Source: Methylobacterium sp. (GTDB lineage: Bacteria > Pseudomonadota > Alphaproteobacteria > Rhizobiales > Beijerinckiaceae). Taken from it: a DNA stretch of 32,424 bases. Below, in pieces: positions 24,101 to 32,424 of the stretch. The position numbers and the translations under genes were made by a program. The DNA lies in contig PNLY01000066.1 of assembly GCA_013823325.1 (NCBI GenBank), positions 1-32,424 of the forward strand, written 5' to 3'. The notes under the pieces are model-generated. The model searched no databases, was not told the origin of the DNA, and saw only the letters and a program-made list of their open reading frames with translations. Every line of letters starts with the position of its first letter. The first letter of the stretch is position 1.

Positions 24101-25945
24101 GGCAACGGCATGCTGCTCTCGCCCGCGATCAAGCTCGTCGCCGCTTTCGACCATCGCGACATCTTCCTCGATCCCGATCCGGATCCCGCCAGGAGCCTGG
24201 CCGAGCGCCAGCGCATCTTCGCGCTGCCGCGCTCCTCCTGGGCCGATTACGACAAGTCGCTGATCTCCAAGGGTGGCGGCATCTTCTCGCGCCAGGCCAA
24301 GAGCATCGCGCTCTCGCCCGAAATCCGGCAGGCTATTGGCTTCGACAAGGCGCAGGTCACGCCGGCCGAGCTGATGACCGCGATCCTCAAGGCACCCGTC
24401 GACCTGCTCTGGTTCGGCGGCATCGGCACCTATATCCGCGCCGGCGACGAGAGCGACGCCCAGGTCGGCGACCGCGCCAATGACGCGATCCGCGTCACCG
24501 GTTCGGAGCTGCGCGCCCGCGTGGTCGGCGAGGGCGCCAATCTCGGCGCGACCCAGCGCGGCCGTATCGAGGCGGCCCGCAACGGGGTGCGCCTCAACAC
24601 CGACGCGATCGACAACTCGGCCGGGGTCAACACCTCCGACGTCGAGGTCAACATCAAGATCGCGCTCGCCGATCCCGTCCGCGACGGCCGCCTGCCTGAG
24701 AAGAAGCGCAATGCGCTGCTCGCTGAGATGACCGACGAGGTCGGCCTGCTCGTCCTCCGCAACAACTACCTGCAGACGCTGGCGCTCTCGCTGACCGAGG
24801 CGCAGGGCACCCAGGCAAGCCCGCATCTGCGCCGGCTGATGGTGCGCCTCGAGGAGGAGGGCCGGCTCGACCGCGGCGTCGAATACCTGCCGTCCGACGC
24901 CGTGCTGATCGAGCGCGAGAAGCGCGGCGAGGGCCTGACCCGGCCCGAACTCGCGGTGCTGCTCGCCTATGCCAAGCTCGCCCTGCACGACGCGCTGCTC
25001 AACTCGGCCATTCCCGACGACCCCTATCTGAAGAGCGAGCTCGTTCGCTACTTCCCCCAACCCCTGCGCGAGGGCTATGCAGCTGAGATCGCCGGCCACC
25101 GGCTGCGCCGCGAGATCGTTGCGACCCAGCTCGCCAACGCCATCATCAACCGTGGCGGGCCAGCCATCGTCTCGATGCTGGCCGACCAGACCCGCGCCGA
25201 GGCTCCGGCGATCGCAGCGGCCTATGCCGTCGCACGCGATGCCTTCGATCTGATCACGCTGAACGGCGCCATCGACGCGCTTGATGCCAAGCTCCCGGGC
25301 AAGACCCAGACCGGGCTCTATGCCGCCGCGCAGGAACTGGTCGTCGACCGGATGCGCTGGTTCCTGCGTCGCGGCGCGGCCAAGCCCGGTGCGATCGAGC
25401 AGACCGTGGCGCATTATGCCAAGGGCGTCGCGGCGCTGGATGGCGCGCTCGCTGAACTGCTGCCGGAGGCGGCCGCCCAGGCCCGCAATGCCCGCATCGC
25501 CGCGCTGACCGCCGAAGGCGTGCCCGAGACGCTGGCGACGCGTGTCGCGAGCCTGCCCTGGCTCGCCGAGGCGACCGACATCGTCGACATCGCCAGCCGG
25601 ACCAAGCGCGACATCGTCGAGGTCGCCCGGATTCATTTCGGCACCGATTCGGTCTTCGGCTTCTCGACGCTGAGGTCGGCTGCCGCGGCCGTTCCCGCGA
25701 CCGACGATTACGAGCGCCTCGCCCGCCAGCGCGCGGTCGAGACCCTGACCGATGCCCATGCCGGGCTGACCCAGGAGATCGCCACCGGCAAGTCCGGCCC
25801 TGACGCGCTGAAGGATTGGCTGACGGAGCGCGGCGCCGATGCCGACCGCACCCGTGCAACCGTCTCGGCCATTGCCATGTCGGGCCTCTCCCTGCCAAAG
25901 CTGATGGTGGCGGCCGGCATGCTGGCTGATTTGCCGCGCCGGTAA
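21107..25945 (+). CDS. gdhB: NAD-specific glutamate dehydrogenase, large (180 kDa) class
   Basis: A 1612-residue enzyme of the GDH-180 class that deaminates glutamate to 2-oxoglutarate with NAD+, mostly a catabolic reaction. The N-terminal third carries ACT-like regulatory modules (for example [20 protein letters not shown]), followed by helical linker domains. The catalytic part is central: [22 protein letters not shown] near 820, [12 protein letters not shown] with the catalytic Lys at about 855, and [17 protein letters not shown] near 985. The nucleotide-binding region includes [12 protein letters not shown] near 1141 and [19 protein letters not shown]. The C-terminal 400 residues are helical. 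Start 21107 follows GGGGGAAG; an in-frame ATG at 21068 is less likely. Allosteric control is known in this class. Confidence 0.95.
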   Translation: [1612 protein letters not shown]

Positions 25946-26005
25946 GACCGGCTATCAGGACATTGGTCGCCGCCCGCTGAGCGCGCGGCGACCGCTGGAG
26001 ATGAT

Positions 26006-26215
26006 GTGACGATGAACGCCGAAGAGGACAGCGCAGCCGTGACCCGGATCGATCCGAAGCTGCTGGAGATCCTCGTCTGTCCGGTGACGAAGGCTACGCT
26101 GGAATACGACGCCGCGCGCCAGGAGTTGATCAGCCGCGCCGCCAAGCTCGCCTACCCGATCCGCGACGGCATCCCGATCATGCTACCGGAAGAGGCGCGG
26201 CAGCTGGAAGGTTAA
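26006..26215 (+). CDS. Trm112-like small protein
   Basis: A 69-residue protein of the Trm112/YcaR family. The core is [20 protein letters not shown], then [28 protein letters not shown]. Eukaryotic Trm112 is a zinc-binding activator of methyltransferases; here only one Cys remains (CPVTK), so zinc binding is unlikely. GGAG lies 5 bases before a GTG at 26006 and 11 before the in-frame ATG at 26012; either may be the start. It lies 60 bases after gdhB and converges on the UbiH-like gene. The 140 bases that follow contain repeated GACTCGG words but no feature I can name. Confidence 0.88.
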   Translation: MTMNAEEDSAAVTRIDPKLLEILVCPVTKATLEYDAARQELISRAAKLAYPIRDGIPIMLPEEARQLEG

Positions 26216-26355
26216 GGCCGGAAATACCGCAGCCTACTCGGCCTGACTCAGGTATGATTCAGGCAGACTCCCGATGATTCTTGCCCAAGCCATCAGGAGC
26301 AGCCGGCCCGACTCGGTATGACCGACTCGGCTTCGCTCGCGACGGCGTGTCGTGG

Positions 26356-27603
26356 CTAGAGCATCTCGCCCTTGAGCAGCCGCGGCGTCGGCCCGGCCAG
26401 ACCTGCCGCCTCGCGGATGAAGAAGCGCTTCAGCCCCGGCATGCGCTCGACCAGGCCGAGGCCGAGATCGCGCGCCAATCGTAACGGTGTCGAATCGTTC
26501 GAGAACAGCCGGTTTAGCCCGTCGGTGACGACACCCATCGCGACCGTGTCGAAGCGCCGGCCCTTCTCATAGGCTTCCAGCGCCTCCGAACTGCCGACAT
26601 CGAGGCCGAGCCGGGCCGCGTCGACGATGACCTCGGCCAGCGCCGCGACATCCTTCAGCCCGAGATTGAGCCCCTGCCCGGCGATCGGATGGATGACATG
26701 GGCGGCGTCGCCCAGCAGCGCCAGCCGCTCGCCGACGAAACGACGCGCCACGCCGAAAGAGAGGGGATAGGCGCCCGGGCGGCTCTCCAACGCTATCTCG
26801 CCAAGCTCCAGGCCGAAGCGGCGCTCGATCTCGAGCAGGAGGTCGTTCTCGTCCAGCGCCAGCAATGCCGGCACATTTCCGGTCCGCTCGGTCCAGACGA
26901 TCGACGAGCGATGACCAAGTTTCCCACCATCGGGCAGCGGCAGGATCGCGAAAGGGCCCGACGGCAGGAAGTGCTCGACCGCCCGCCCCCCATGCGGTCG
27001 CTCATGGCCGATCGTCGCGACGATACCCGATTGCGGATAGGACCAGCCGACCCAGCCGATGCCGGCCTGTTCGCGCAATTTGGAGCGGGCGCCGTCGGCG
27101 GCCACCAGCAGCGCCGCATCGAGCTTGTCGCCGCCGGCGAAGGCAATGGCGATCACGCCATCCTCCTCCGCGCCGGAGCGGACACTGTCCGCTCGCAATT
27201 CGACGCCATTGGCGCGCGCGACCTGAAGCAGCGCCGCCATCAATGCGCTGTTCTCGACCATATGGGCGAAGGGCTGGCCGGGCTCGATCTCGCCGTCGAA
27301 GGTCAGGAAGACCGGCCGGACCAGATCCGGCGTGCGGCTGTCGGTGATGACCATCTCGGTCATCGCCGTCGCGGCCGTCTCCGCCAGCCGCCAGACACCG
27401 AGCGCCGCCAGCATGTTGCGCGCCGCCGCCGCGACCGCATAGGCGCGGCCGTCGCTTCCCGCCGGCCGATCCAACGCCGGATCGGCGGCGATGATGCGGA
27501 AACTCTCGCCCAGCGCCTGCTTCAGCGCCACCGCCAGCGTCAGCCCGGCGACGCCGCCGCCGGCGATGACGATGCGCTGGCTCGCACTTCCAGAACTCTG
27601 CAC
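26356..27603 (-). CDS. UbiH/UbiF/COQ6-family FAD-dependent monooxygenase
   Basis: A 415-residue flavoprotein hydroxylase, probably acting on a ubiquinone ring precursor. FAD motifs are IVIAGGGVAGLTLA at the N-terminus (GGGVAG at 15-20), the ADGARS motif near 169-174, and ALLGDAAHVIHPIAGQGLNLG (second Gly/Asp motif, from about 295), quoted here in part. The open frame runs 30 codons further up, but the best start is a GTG at 27603. GAGGAAGG lies 5 bases before it, the protein then begins just ahead of the FAD strand, and this leaves room for the divergent tesB. The ring position hydroxylated cannot be told from sequence. Confidence 0.9.
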   Translation of the reverse strand: MQSSGSASQRIVIAGGGVAGLTLAVALKQALGESFRIIAADPALDRPAGSDGRAYAVAAAARNMLAALGVWRLAETAATAMTEMVITDSRTPDLVRPVFLTFDGEIEPGQPFAHMVENSALMAALLQVARANGVELRADSVRSGAEEDGVIAIAFAGGDKLDAALLVAADGARSKLREQAGIGWVGWSYPQSGIVATIGHERPHGGRAVEHFLPSGPFAILPLPDGGKLGHRSSIVWTERTGNVPALLALDENDLLLEIERRFGLELGEIALESRPGAYPLSFGVARRFVGERLALLGDAAHVIHPIAGQGLNLGLKDVAALAEVIVDAARLGLDVGSSEALEAYEKGRRFDTVAMGVVTDGLNRLFSNDSTPLRLARDLGLGLVERMPGLKRFFIREAAGLAGPTPRLLKGEML

Positions 27604-27718
27604 TGTCGCCTTCCTCGCATCGCGCCGCTTGACGCGGCCGGATCGCTGGTTGCTGATGCTCGCCGTCTTGCCCACAGCCGGCCCGGGCCGCAAGCCCGCG
27701 CCGAGCCGGTTTCAGCCG

Positions 27719-29154
<1,436 letters not shown>

Positions 29155-29180
29155 TCCCCGACCTTCCCAGGAGTGTCACG

Positions 29181-30659
29181 ATGAACAACAAGACCCTTAA
29201 CCGGGCCGGGCTGGTCGGGCTCATGCTCGCGGCCATGGCCGGCGCCGCATTGGCGCAGGCTCCGGCCGCGCCGCCCGCCCCCGTGCCCAACAAGGGCGAC
29301 ACCGCCTTCATGATGAGCTCGACGATTCTCGTCCTGCTCATGACCGTGCCCGGCCTCGCCTTGTTCTATGGCGGCCTCGTCCGCTCCAAGAACATGCTCT
29401 CGGTGCTGACCCAGGTCTTCGCCATCGTCTGCATCGTCAGCCTGATGTGGATCATCTTCGGCTATTCGCTCGCCTTCACCAATGGCGGCGGCCTCAACGA
29501 CTTCGTCGGCGGTTTCTCCAAGGCCTTCCTGAAGGGCGTCGACGGCAATTCGGTCGCGGCCACTTTCTCCAACGGCGTCGTCATTCCCGAATACGTCTAC
29601 ATCGCCTTCCAGATGACCTTCGCCTGCATCACGCCGGCCCTCATCGTCGGCGCCTTCGCCGAGCGCATGAAGTTCTCGGCGCTGCTGCTCTTCATCGTGC
29701 TCTGGGTCACCTTCATCTATTTCCCGATGGCCCACATGGTCTGGTACTGGGGCGGGCCTGATGCGGTCGGCAACGCCGCCAAGGCGGTCGCCGAGGCCGG
29801 CACCGACGGCAAGGCCGCGGCCCAGGCGGCGCTCGACGCGGTCAATGCCGATGCCGGCATGCTGTTCAAATGGGGCGCGCTCGATTTCGCCGGCGGCACC
29901 GTCGTTCACATCAATGCCGGTATCGCGGGCTTGGTCGGCTGCATGCTGATCGGCAAGCGCATCGGCTTCGGCAAGGAGCTGATGGCGCCGCACTCGCTGA
30001 CCATGACGCTGATCGGCGCCGCTCTGCTCTGGGTCGGCTGGTTCGGCTTCAACGCCGGCTCCAATCTCGAAGCCAACGGCACCGCCGCGCTCGCCATGAT
30101 CAACACCTTCGTCGCCACGGCGGCGGCGGCGGTCGCCTGGCTGTTCGTCGAATGGGCCGCCAAGGGCAAGCCCTCCATGCTCGGCATGGTCTCGGGCGCG
30201 GTCGCCGGCCTCGTCGCCGTCACCCCGGCCGCGGGCTTCGCCGGCCCGATGGGCTCGATCGTCCTCGGCCTCGTCGCCGGCGCGGTCTGCTTCGTCTTCT
30301 GCTCGACCGTGAAGAATGCGCTCGGCTACGACGACTCGCTCGACGTCTTCGGCATCCACTGCATCGGCGGCATCATCGGTGCGCTGGCCACCGGCATCCT
30401 GGTCAACCAGGCGCTCGGGGGCGCAGGCATCCCCGACTATTCGACCAAGCCCGGCGAGCTGGTCGCTGCGACCTACGAGTTCGGCACGGCCTTCATGGCC
30501 CAGCTCAAGGCGGTGCTGTTCACGCTCGTCTTCAGCGGCGTCGGCTCGGCGATCCTCTACAAGATCGTCGACGTCATCGTCGGCCTGCGTGTCGCCCCCG
30601 ACCAGGAACGCGAGGGCCTCGACATCGCCGAACATGGCGAGCGCGCCTATCACGACTGA
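29181..30659 (+). CDS. amtB: Ammonium transporter AmtB
   Basis: A 492-residue Amt channel for ammonium. A signal peptide (core LVGLMLAAMAGAALA, cleavage near residue 25) leaves a mature protein of about eleven helices. The twin histidines of the pore are His243 (GGTVVHINAG) and His393 (FGIHCIGGIIG), and the conserved Asp235 lies in ALDFAGG. AFAERMKF and WVGWFGFNAGS are also typical. Oddity: about 35 extra residues, rich in Ala (roughly 193-229), sit in the loop before the ALDFAGG helix, where E. coli AmtB has only a short link. AGGAG lies 7 bases before the start. The short C-terminal tail is the site where GlnK acts in other systems. Confidence 0.96.
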   Translation: MNNKTLNRAGLVGLMLAAMAGAALAQAPAAPPAPVPNKGDTAFMMSSTILVLLMTVPGLALFYGGLVRSKNMLSVLTQVFAIVCIVSLMWIIFGYSLAFTNGGGLNDFVGGFSKAFLKGVDGNSVAATFSNGVVIPEYVYIAFQMTFACITPALIVGAFAERMKFSALLLFIVLWVTFIYFPMAHMVWYWGGPDAVGNAAKAVAEAGTDGKAAAQAALDAVNADAGMLFKWGALDFAGGTVVHINAGIAGLVGCMLIGKRIGFGKELMAPHSLTMTLIGAALLWVGWFGFNAGSNLEANGTAALAMINTFVATAAAAVAWLFVEWAAKGKPSMLGMVSGAVAGLVAVTPAAGFAGPMGSIVLGLVAGAVCFVFCSTVKNALGYDDSLDVFGIHCIGGIIGALATGILVNQALGGAGIPDYSTKPGELVAATYEFGTAFMAQLKAVLFTLVFSGVGSAILYKIVDVIVGLRVAPDQEREGLDIAEHGERAYHD

Positions 30660-30686
30660 GCCGAGGGTATCCCTCGAGCCTCATCG

Positions 30687-30717
30687 CCCCGGCGGGACAC
30701 CGCCGGGGTTTTTCTTT
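30687..30717 (+). terminator. Intrinsic terminator after glnK-amtB
   Basis: Stem CCCCGGCG (30687-30694) with CGCCGGGG (30701-30708), loop GGACAC, followed by TTTTTCTTT (30709-30717). A small GAGGG/CCCTC hairpin precedes it at 30663-30675. It closes the glnK-amtB unit before the convergent gene. Confidence 0.92.
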
Positions 30718-30724
30718 GACCGCT

Positions 30725-31066
30725 TCAATCACGGCTCTCGGCGCGGTCGAGCACGATCTCCAGCACCTGCACCGTCTCGGGCAATTCGATCAGGAACTCG
30801 GTGTCGCGTTCGAGGTGATGGATCCTGCGCGGATCCGGCCCGGCGAAGCGCGACATCGCCTCGACGCTCTCCCAGTAGGAGATCGTCACGAACTCGCTCT
30901 CGGTCTCACGGTCCTCGCGGAACATCTGCGCGCCGAGCGCCTTCTTCGCCAGCGGTTTGACGCCGACCTCCAGCAAATAAGCCGCGTAGGCGTCCGCCTT
31001 CTCCGGCACGGTCCGGCCGCGCCAGATCCGGGCAATTCTCGCAATCTTGCCATCGTCATCGGCCAT
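30725..31066 (-). CDS. Antibiotic biosynthesis monooxygenase (ABM) fold protein
   Basis: A 113-residue small protein that looks like an ABM/dimeric alpha-beta barrel: IARIARIWRGRTVPEKADAYAAYL, then GAQMFREDRETESEFVTISYWES, then a C-terminal strand TVQVLEIVLD (quoted in part). Such proteins include small monooxygenases and haem-degrading enzymes, but many have no known reaction, and no catalytic residue can be named. The ATG at 31066 has AAGGAGGG 5 bases upstream; the open frame beyond it is not supported. Fold assignment is moderate. Confidence 0.75.
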   Translation of the reverse strand: MADDDGKIARIARIWRGRTVPEKADAYAAYLLEVGVKPLAKKALGAQMFREDRETESEFVTISYWESVEAMSRFAGPDPRRIHHLERDTEFLIELPETVQVLEIVLDRAESRD

Positions 31067-31241
31067 GTTGCCCTCCTTGCCGTAGCTACTCGAAGAATGC
31101 GGCGGCCGGACCAACGTTCCTCGCGCTGCTGACAGCGCGCGGCGGCAGTGCAAGGTTAAGCGGGCCTTAACCGGACCTTCCTAACCTGCCGGTTCGACAG
31201 GTGGCCCTTGCCGCCTTCCCGATGCCCGCAGACACGGCCCG

Positions 31242-32424
31242 ATGCGCACGATCCGACGCTCCTCATCGCTGATCGACCGCCTGCCCGATCCGGTGCGCGA
31301 GTTCCTGTCGCGCCGCGCCGCCGAGATCGGCGGCATGGCAATGCTCGCGCTGATGGTCGCCGTGGCAGTCGCCCTCGCCACCTGGTCGGTCGACGATCCC
31401 AGTCTCAACAACGCCACGCGCGGCACCGTACACAATTTGCTTGGCCGCCCCGGCGCGATGATCGCCGATCTTGCCATGCAGTTGCTCGGGCTCGGCGTCG
31501 TCGCGCTGCTGCTGCCGCCGCTGCTCTGGTCGCTCCGGCTGATCCGCTTCCATCTCTTCGATCGCAGCGCGCTCAAGCTCGTGCTCTGGGTCGTCGGCAT
31601 CGTCTCGACCGCCGCAGTGGCGAGCGCCCTGCCGCCGACGCCGCGCTGGCCGCTGCCGACCGGCATGGGCGGCGTGATCGGCGATGCGCTGCTGCAGGGC
31701 ACCCGCAATATCGTCGGCCTCGGCGGCACCGCACTCGGCGGCCTCGTCGCCTTCGTCTTCGCCGGCATCGCCATCCTCTCCGTCACCGCCGCGGCCGGGT
31801 TCGGCTTCGTCACCGACGAGGACCCCGATCCCGACCAGGAGGACGAGGCCTTCACCGATGGCGAGGAGCGCCGCGACGACGAACCGGGCTTCTCCGTCAT
31901 CCTGATCGGCTGGATCGCCCATGGCGCCATGGCGCTGAAAAGCGCGATCCTGCGCCGTCTGCCACGCCCGCCCCAGCCGGCCTCCGCCAGTGCCGGCGCG
32001 ATGCCCACGCCGGTTCCGGCAGGGCGCGTCCGCCGCGAGCCGAATTTCACCGGCGATCCGGAAGCTTACCGGTCCCCCGTCGTCGCGCCCGAGCTCGCGC
32101 GCCCCGCCGCCAGGCCGGCCCCGGCTGCCCGTCCGGCCTATGACGATGATGACGAGCCCTTCGAGGCACAGGACCTGCGCGATCTCAATGCGCCGCGCGT
32201 CGCAGCGCCCGTACGTGCACCCAAGCCGGGAAAACGCCTGTCGCGCGAGGCCCAGCCCTCGCTGCTCGACCGCGAAGGTTTCGAGCTGCCGCCACTGACC
32301 TATCTCGCCGAGCCCAAGAAGATCCTGGCGAACACCATCTCCACCGACGCGTTGGAGCAGAACGCCACCTTGCTCGAAGGCGTGCTGGAAGATTTCGGCG
32401 TGCGCGGCGAGATCAGCCAGGTTC
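31242..32424 (+). CDS. ftsK: DNA translocase FtsK, N-terminal part (cut by window edge)
   Basis: The frame opens at ATG 31242 and runs without a stop to the last base, giving 394 residues of an FtsK that continues outside. Four membrane helices are visible at about 30-48, 74-98, 111-130 and 163-188, anchoring it at the division septum. An acidic stretch (192-215, TDEDPDPDQEDEAF), a short hydrophobic patch and a Pro/Ala-rich linker follow. The end (LLEGVLEDFGVRGEISQV) is the start of the alpha domain of the motor. Walker motifs and the gamma domain lie beyond the window. The 175-base gap upstream shows no certain promoter. Confidence 0.95.
   Translation, partial: MRTIRRSSSLIDRLPDPVREFLSRRAAEIGGMAMLALMVAVAVALATWSVDDPSLNNATRGTVHNLLGRPGAMIADLAMQLLGLGVVALLLPPLLWSLRLIRFHLFDRSALKLVLWVVGIVSTAAVASALPPTPRWPLPTGMGGVIGDALLQGTRNIVGLGGTALGGLVAFVFAGIAILSVTAAAGFGFVTDEDPDPDQEDEAFTDGEERRDDEPGFSVILIGWIAHGAMALKSAILRRLPRPPQPASASAGAMPTPVPAGRVRREPNFTGDPEAYRSPVVAPELARPAARPAPAARPAYDDDDEPFEAQDLRDLNAPRVAAPVRAPKPGKRLSREAQPSLLDREGFELPPLTYLAEPKKILANTISTDALEQNATLLEGVLEDFGVRGEISQV

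Noticed and set aside
22745..25759. A 1004-codon open frame on the minus strand inside the glutamate dehydrogenase gene
   Set aside because: It is a mirror of the GC3-biased coding strand: rich in Asp/Gly/Arg/Leu runs, without recognisable domains, and fully covered by a well-supported gene.
27604..27693. A longer N-terminus for the UbiH-like protein starting at a TTG at 27693
   Set aside because: The extra 30 residues are basic and unlike the family, and a very good ribosome site (GAGGAAGG) sits 5 bases before the GTG at 27603.
31208..32143. An Arg-rich 311-codon + strand frame overlapping the start of ftsK
   Set aside because: Out-of-frame shadow; the frame from 31242 has the four FtsK membrane helices and runs open to the window edge.

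Overview
The window reads as a high-GC alphaproteobacterial chromosome segment, most probably from the Hyphomicrobiales (Rhizobiales) and plausibly Bosea or a close relative. The pointers are an IalB-family protein, a DUF2794 gene, the large 180-kDa class NAD-glutamate dehydrogenase, the ftsY/yciB pair, the Trm112-like/FAD-monooxygenase neighbourhood, and intergenic palindromic repeats of a rhizobial style. The lineage call is inference; no rRNA or tRNA is present to confirm it.

Layout. 39-2561: a LemA-type lipoprotein gene (-) diverges from an exported gamma-glutamyltransferase (+). 2681-5082 (-): a coupled pair (rlmN and a four-helix membrane protein) and an IalB-like secreted protein. 5337-7651: a quinone oxidoreductase-like MDR enzyme (+), a YkvA/DUF1232 protein (-) and a 3-hydroxyacyl-CoA dehydrogenase-like SDR (+). 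7769-9561 (-): ftsY and yciB, overlapping by 4 bases. 9633-12310 (+): an RluA-family pseudouridine synthase, then a two-gene unit of a DUF6875-like protein and a CelD/BcsL-type GNAT. 12361-14400 (-): thpR coupled to phhB, and a Tas-like aldo/keto reductase. 14474-18553: a TesA-like SGNH esterase (-) divergent from a YbbA/YbbP-like ABC exporter (+). 18771-21107: a Bax inhibitor-1 family protein (+), DUF2794 (-), a candidate structured RNA (+) and an AhpD-like protein (-). 21107-25945: NAD-glutamate dehydrogenase (+). 26006-28585: Trm112-like protein (+), UbiH-family monooxygenase (-) and TesB thioesterase (+). 28702-30659: glnK-amtB behind a sigma-54 type promoter. 30725-32424: an ABM-fold protein (-) and the 5' part of ftsK (+), cut by the window edge.

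How the genes fit together. Most are housekeeping: rRNA/tRNA modification, protein targeting (FtsY), division (FtsK, YciB), lipid and ubiquinone metabolism, and nitrogen metabolism (GlnK/AmtB, glutamate dehydrogenase, GGT). I see no prophage, CRISPR array, insertion sequence or toxin-antitoxin system. I do not see a clear new multi-gene system. The observations most worth following up are non-coding: a ~108-bp MITE-like repeat present twice in opposite orientations at convergent gene ends, a nested palindrome at another convergent junction, and a structured, terminator-ended + strand segment antisense to the DUF2794 leader. The least understood proteins are the DUF6875-like/GNAT pair and the small membrane protein coupled to rlmN.
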